DNA of 34,268 nt from JBOHER01 sp050701115 (GTDB lineage: Bacteria > Actinomycetota > Actinomycetes > Mycobacteriales > Pseudonocardiaceae): assembly GCA_050701115.1 (NCBI GenBank), contig JBOHER010000504.1, forward strand, positions 1 through 34,268, given 5' to 3'. Made by a program: the position numbers and the translations under genes. Positions 32,180 through 34,268 of this stretch are shown here, piece after piece. Within the stretch, counting starts at the first letter, position 1. Each line of letters starts with the position of its first letter. Below the pieces are notes generated by a model that did no database searches, had not been told where the DNA came from, and saw nothing but the letters and a program-made list of their open reading frames with translations.

Positions 32180-33346
32180 TTATGCCTCAACGGCTTCCAG
32201 CTCGGCCTCGATGGCCGCCTCGAGCCGTTCGCGCACCTCGGGGACGTCGATCTTCATCAGGATCTCGTGGAAGAAACCGCGGACGACCAGCCTGCGGGCC
32301 TGCTGTTCGGCGATGCCGCGTGACTGCAGGTAGAACAGCTGCTCGTCGTCGAACCTTCCGGTGGCGCTGGCGTGGCCCGCACCCTCGATCTCCCCGGTCT
32401 CGATCTCCAGGTTGGGCACCGAGTCGGCGCGGGCGCCCTCGGTCAGCACCAGATTCCGGTTCAGCTCGAACGTCTCGGTTGCTTCCGCGGCGGCCCGGAT
32501 CAGCACGTCGCCTATCCACACCGAGTGTGCGCCTTCACCCTGCAGCGCGCCCTTGTACGTCACGTGCGACTTGCAGTGCGGCACCGCGTGGTCGACGAAA
32601 AGCCGGTGCTCCTGGTGCTGCCCGGCGTCGGCGAAGTACAGGCCGAGCATCTCGACGTCACCGCCGATGTCGGTGAACCTGGCCGTCGGCGACACCCGCA
32701 CCAGATCGCCGCCCAGGGTGACCACGGTGTGCTTCAGGGTGGCGTCCCGGCCGAGCGAGAGGTGCTGCTCGGAGACGTGCACCGCGTCGTCGGCCCAGTC
32801 CTGCACCGACACCACGGTCAGCTTCGCGCCGTCGCCGGCGACGAACTCGACGTTGTCCGCGTAGGTACCCGAGCCGACATGGTCGAGCACCACCGCGGCA
32901 TTGCCGAACGGCTCAACCCGAACCTGCAGGTGCCCGTAGGCGGTCTTGCCCTCGCCGGGTCCGGTCACCCGCACCACGGTCGCCTTGGACGCCTTGGTGT
33001 CCTTGGGCACCGTCACCACGGTCGCCTCGGTGAAGGAGCTGTACGCCTGCGCGGCGACCCTATCGCTGGGCGCACCTGCCTGACCGAGACGCTGATCGTC
33101 GCGGCCGACGGTCTCGAGGGTGTTCTCCGGGGCGCCATCGACGTCCACGGTGATCTTGCCGTCGATGACGGCGGTGCCGTTGTGCAGGCCACGCAGCCGC
33201 TTCATCGGGGTGAAGCGCCAGTTCTCCTCACGACCACCGGGGACCTCGAAGGCGTCCACGTCGTAGCCGGAGAAGCGCTCCGCGCGGGAGGAGGCCGGAA
33301 TGGTGGCTTCCACCGCGGTTGCGACGTTGTTTTCTGCCACCGTCAC
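32180..33346 (-). CDS. sufD: SufD, Fe-S cluster scaffold subunit
   Basis: A 388-residue SufD protein. Features are VDAFEVPGGREENWRFTPMK near 31-50, a central beta-helix region, and the C-terminal block SVPNLEIETGEIEGAGHASA then LFYLQSRGIAEQQARRLVV, with the conserved GHA histidine. It partners with SufB and SufC as scaffold. GTG 33346 overlaps the sufB stop as GTGA, indicating coupled translation. The central region is less conserved than SufB, as usual. Confidence 0.93.
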   Translation of the reverse strand: MTVAENNVATAVEATIPASSRAERFSGYDVDAFEVPGGREENWRFTPMKRLRGLHNGTAVIDGKITVDVDGAPENTLETVGRDDQRLGQAGAPSDRVAAQAYSSFTEATVVTVPKDTKASKATVVRVTGPGEGKTAYGHLQVRVEPFGNAAVVLDHVGSGTYADNVEFVAGDGAKLTVVSVQDWADDAVHVSEQHLSLGRDATLKHTVVTLGGDLVRVSPTARFTDIGGDVEMLGLYFADAGQHQEHRLFVDHAVPHCKSHVTYKGALQGEGAHSVWIGDVLIRAAAEATETFELNRNLVLTEGARADSVPNLEIETGEIEGAGHASATGRFDDEQLFYLQSRGIAEQQARRLVVRGFFHEILMKIDVPEVRERLEAAIEAELEAVEA

Positions 33347-34268
33347 CCGACGGCTCCTTCCATCTGCAGCTCGATCAGGCGGTTCAGCTCGAGGGCGTAC
33401 TCCATCGGCAGTTCACGCGCGATGGGCTCGACGAACCCGCGCACGATCATCGCCATGGCCTCGTCCTCGGTCAGACCGCGGGACATCAGGTAGAACAGCT
33501 GGTCATCGCTGACCTTGGACACCGTCGCCTCGTGGCCCATGGACACGTCGTCGTTGCGGATGTCGACGTAGGGGTAGGTGTCCGAACGCGAGATCGTGTC
33601 GACCAGCAGCGCGTCACACTTCACCGTGGAGCGCGAGTGGTGCGCCCGCTTGGCCACCCTCACCAGGCCGCGGTAGGAGGTGCGGCCACCGCCGCGCGCC
33701 ACCGACTTCGACACGATGGTCGAGGAGGTGTACGGCGCGAGGTGCTCCATCTTGGCGCCGGCGTCCGTGTGCTGGCCCTCGCCCGCGAACGCGACCGAAA
33801 GCACTTCGCCCTTGGCGTGCTCGCCGGTCAGGAACACCGACGGGTACTTCATGGTGACCTTGGAGCCGATGTTGCCGTCGACCCACTCCATGGTGGCGCC
33901 CTCTTCGGCCCGGGCCCGCTTGGTGACCAGGTTGTAGACGTTGTTCGACCAGTTCTGGATGGTCGTGTAGCGGCAACGTCCGCCCTTCTTGACGATGATC
34001 TCCACGACGGCGGAGTGCAGCGAGTCGGAGTTGTAGATCGGCGCGGTGCAGCCCTCGACGTAGTGCACGTAGGCGTCCTCGTCGACGATGATCAGCGTCC
34101 GCTCGAACTGGCCCATGTTCTCGGTGTTGATCCGGAAGTAAGCCTGCAGCGGGATGTCCACGTGCACGCCTGGCGGCACGTAGATGAACGATCCACCAGA
34201 CCACACCGAGGTGTTCAGTGCGGAGAACTTGTTGTCACCGGCCGGGATGACCGAGCCGAAGTACTCCT
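33343..34268 (-). CDS. sufB: SufB, Fe-S cluster scaffold core subunit (5' end outside window)
   Basis: The C-terminal 308 codons are present; the gene enters from the right edge. The translation begins in EYFGSVIPAGDNKFSALNTS and continues with WSGGSFIYVPPGVHVDIPLQ. Diagnostic SufB blocks include AYFRINTENMGQFERTLII, EGCTAPIYNSDSLHSAVVE, the DTYPYVDIRNDDVSMGHEAT region and LFYLMSRGLTEDEAMAMIV. The cysteine of EGCTAP is a likely cluster or sulfur-transfer residue. Upstream one would expect the rest of sufB and a SufR-type regulator, as in mycobacteria. A GTG at 34206 should not be taken as the start, because homology continues beyond it to the edge. Confidence 0.95.
   Translation of the reverse strand, partial: EYFGSVIPAGDNKFSALNTSVWSGGSFIYVPPGVHVDIPLQAYFRINTENMGQFERTLIIVDEDAYVHYVEGCTAPIYNSDSLHSAVVEIIVKKGGRCRYTTIQNWSNNVYNLVTKRARAEEGATMEWVDGNIGSKVTMKYPSVFLTGEHAKGEVLSVAFAGEGQHTDAGAKMEHLAPYTSSTIVSKSVARGGGRTSYRGLVRVAKRAHHSRSTVKCDALLVDTISRSDTYPYVDIRNDDVSMGHEATVSKVSDDQLFYLMSRGLTEDEAMAMIVRGFVEPIARELPMEYALELNRLIELQMEGAVG

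Overview
The window is high-GC actinobacterial DNA, most likely from a Pseudonocardiaceae relative of Amycolatopsis or Saccharomonospora. This rests on the strong G/C third-position bias, the many GTG starts and 4-nt gene overlaps, mycobacteria-like gene sets (an AccA2/AccD2-type carboxylase block, an ABC-F gene followed by a tiny HTH gene, a SUF operon ending in sufU-sufT), and an LCP cell-wall protein. The genus is a guess. About 31 protein genes are supported. I see no rRNA, tRNA, CRISPR array, transposase or prophage.

Layout. (1) 1-2171: the 5' end of a secreted subtilisin-type protease (minus strand), a 360-bp divergent intergenic region, a LuxR-type regulator and a TetR regulator. (2) 2162-12609, minus strand: a nine-gene acyl-CoA operon. 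In transcription order it encodes a TIGR03084-type protein, an AtuA-like protein, an acyl-CoA dehydrogenase, a carboxyltransferase beta subunit, a biotin carboxylase/BCCP alpha subunit, a second acyl-CoA dehydrogenase, an SDR, a TetR regulator and a MaoC hydratase. Several junctions are 4-nt overlaps. A palindromic repeat element separates the two carboxylase subunit genes. (3) 12769-14220: a CYP136-like P450, divergent from that operon across a gap holding a strong TetR-type inverted repeat. (4) 14414-20706: a PAS protein with degenerate GGDEF and EAL domains, a peroxiredoxin, an LCP protein, an alpha/beta hydrolase and an ABC exporter. (5) 20874-28980: a GT87-like membrane protein, a small HTH protein, an ABC-F ATPase, an acVLRF1-type peptidyl-tRNA hydrolase, a dGTPase-like HD protein, an EAL-CBS-GGDEF protein and an FKBP. 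(6) 29128-34268, minus strand: the SUF iron-sulfur cluster operon sufB(partial)-sufD-sufC-sufS-sufU-sufT.

How they work together. The operon in (2) encodes the parts of a beta-oxidation-like route that passes through a biotin-dependent carboxylation. Both dehydrogenases carry their likely catalytic glutamate at the isovaleryl-CoA dehydrogenase position, which suggests a branched acyl-CoA substrate. The set resembles the mycobacterial fadE12-accA2-accD2-fadE13 region and, partly, the Pseudomonas acyclic-terpene (Atu) and leucine (Liu) systems, but its substrate cannot be read from the sequence. With the divergent P450 and the candidate operator it is the best candidate here for an undescribed pathway. 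Region (5) joins translation-related genes (ABC-F, acVLRF1) to a nucleotide hydrolase. Two proteins with c-di-GMP domains, one probably inactive in both domains, lie 12 kb apart. The SUF block is complete from sufB to sufT except for the sufB 5' end, which lies outside the window.
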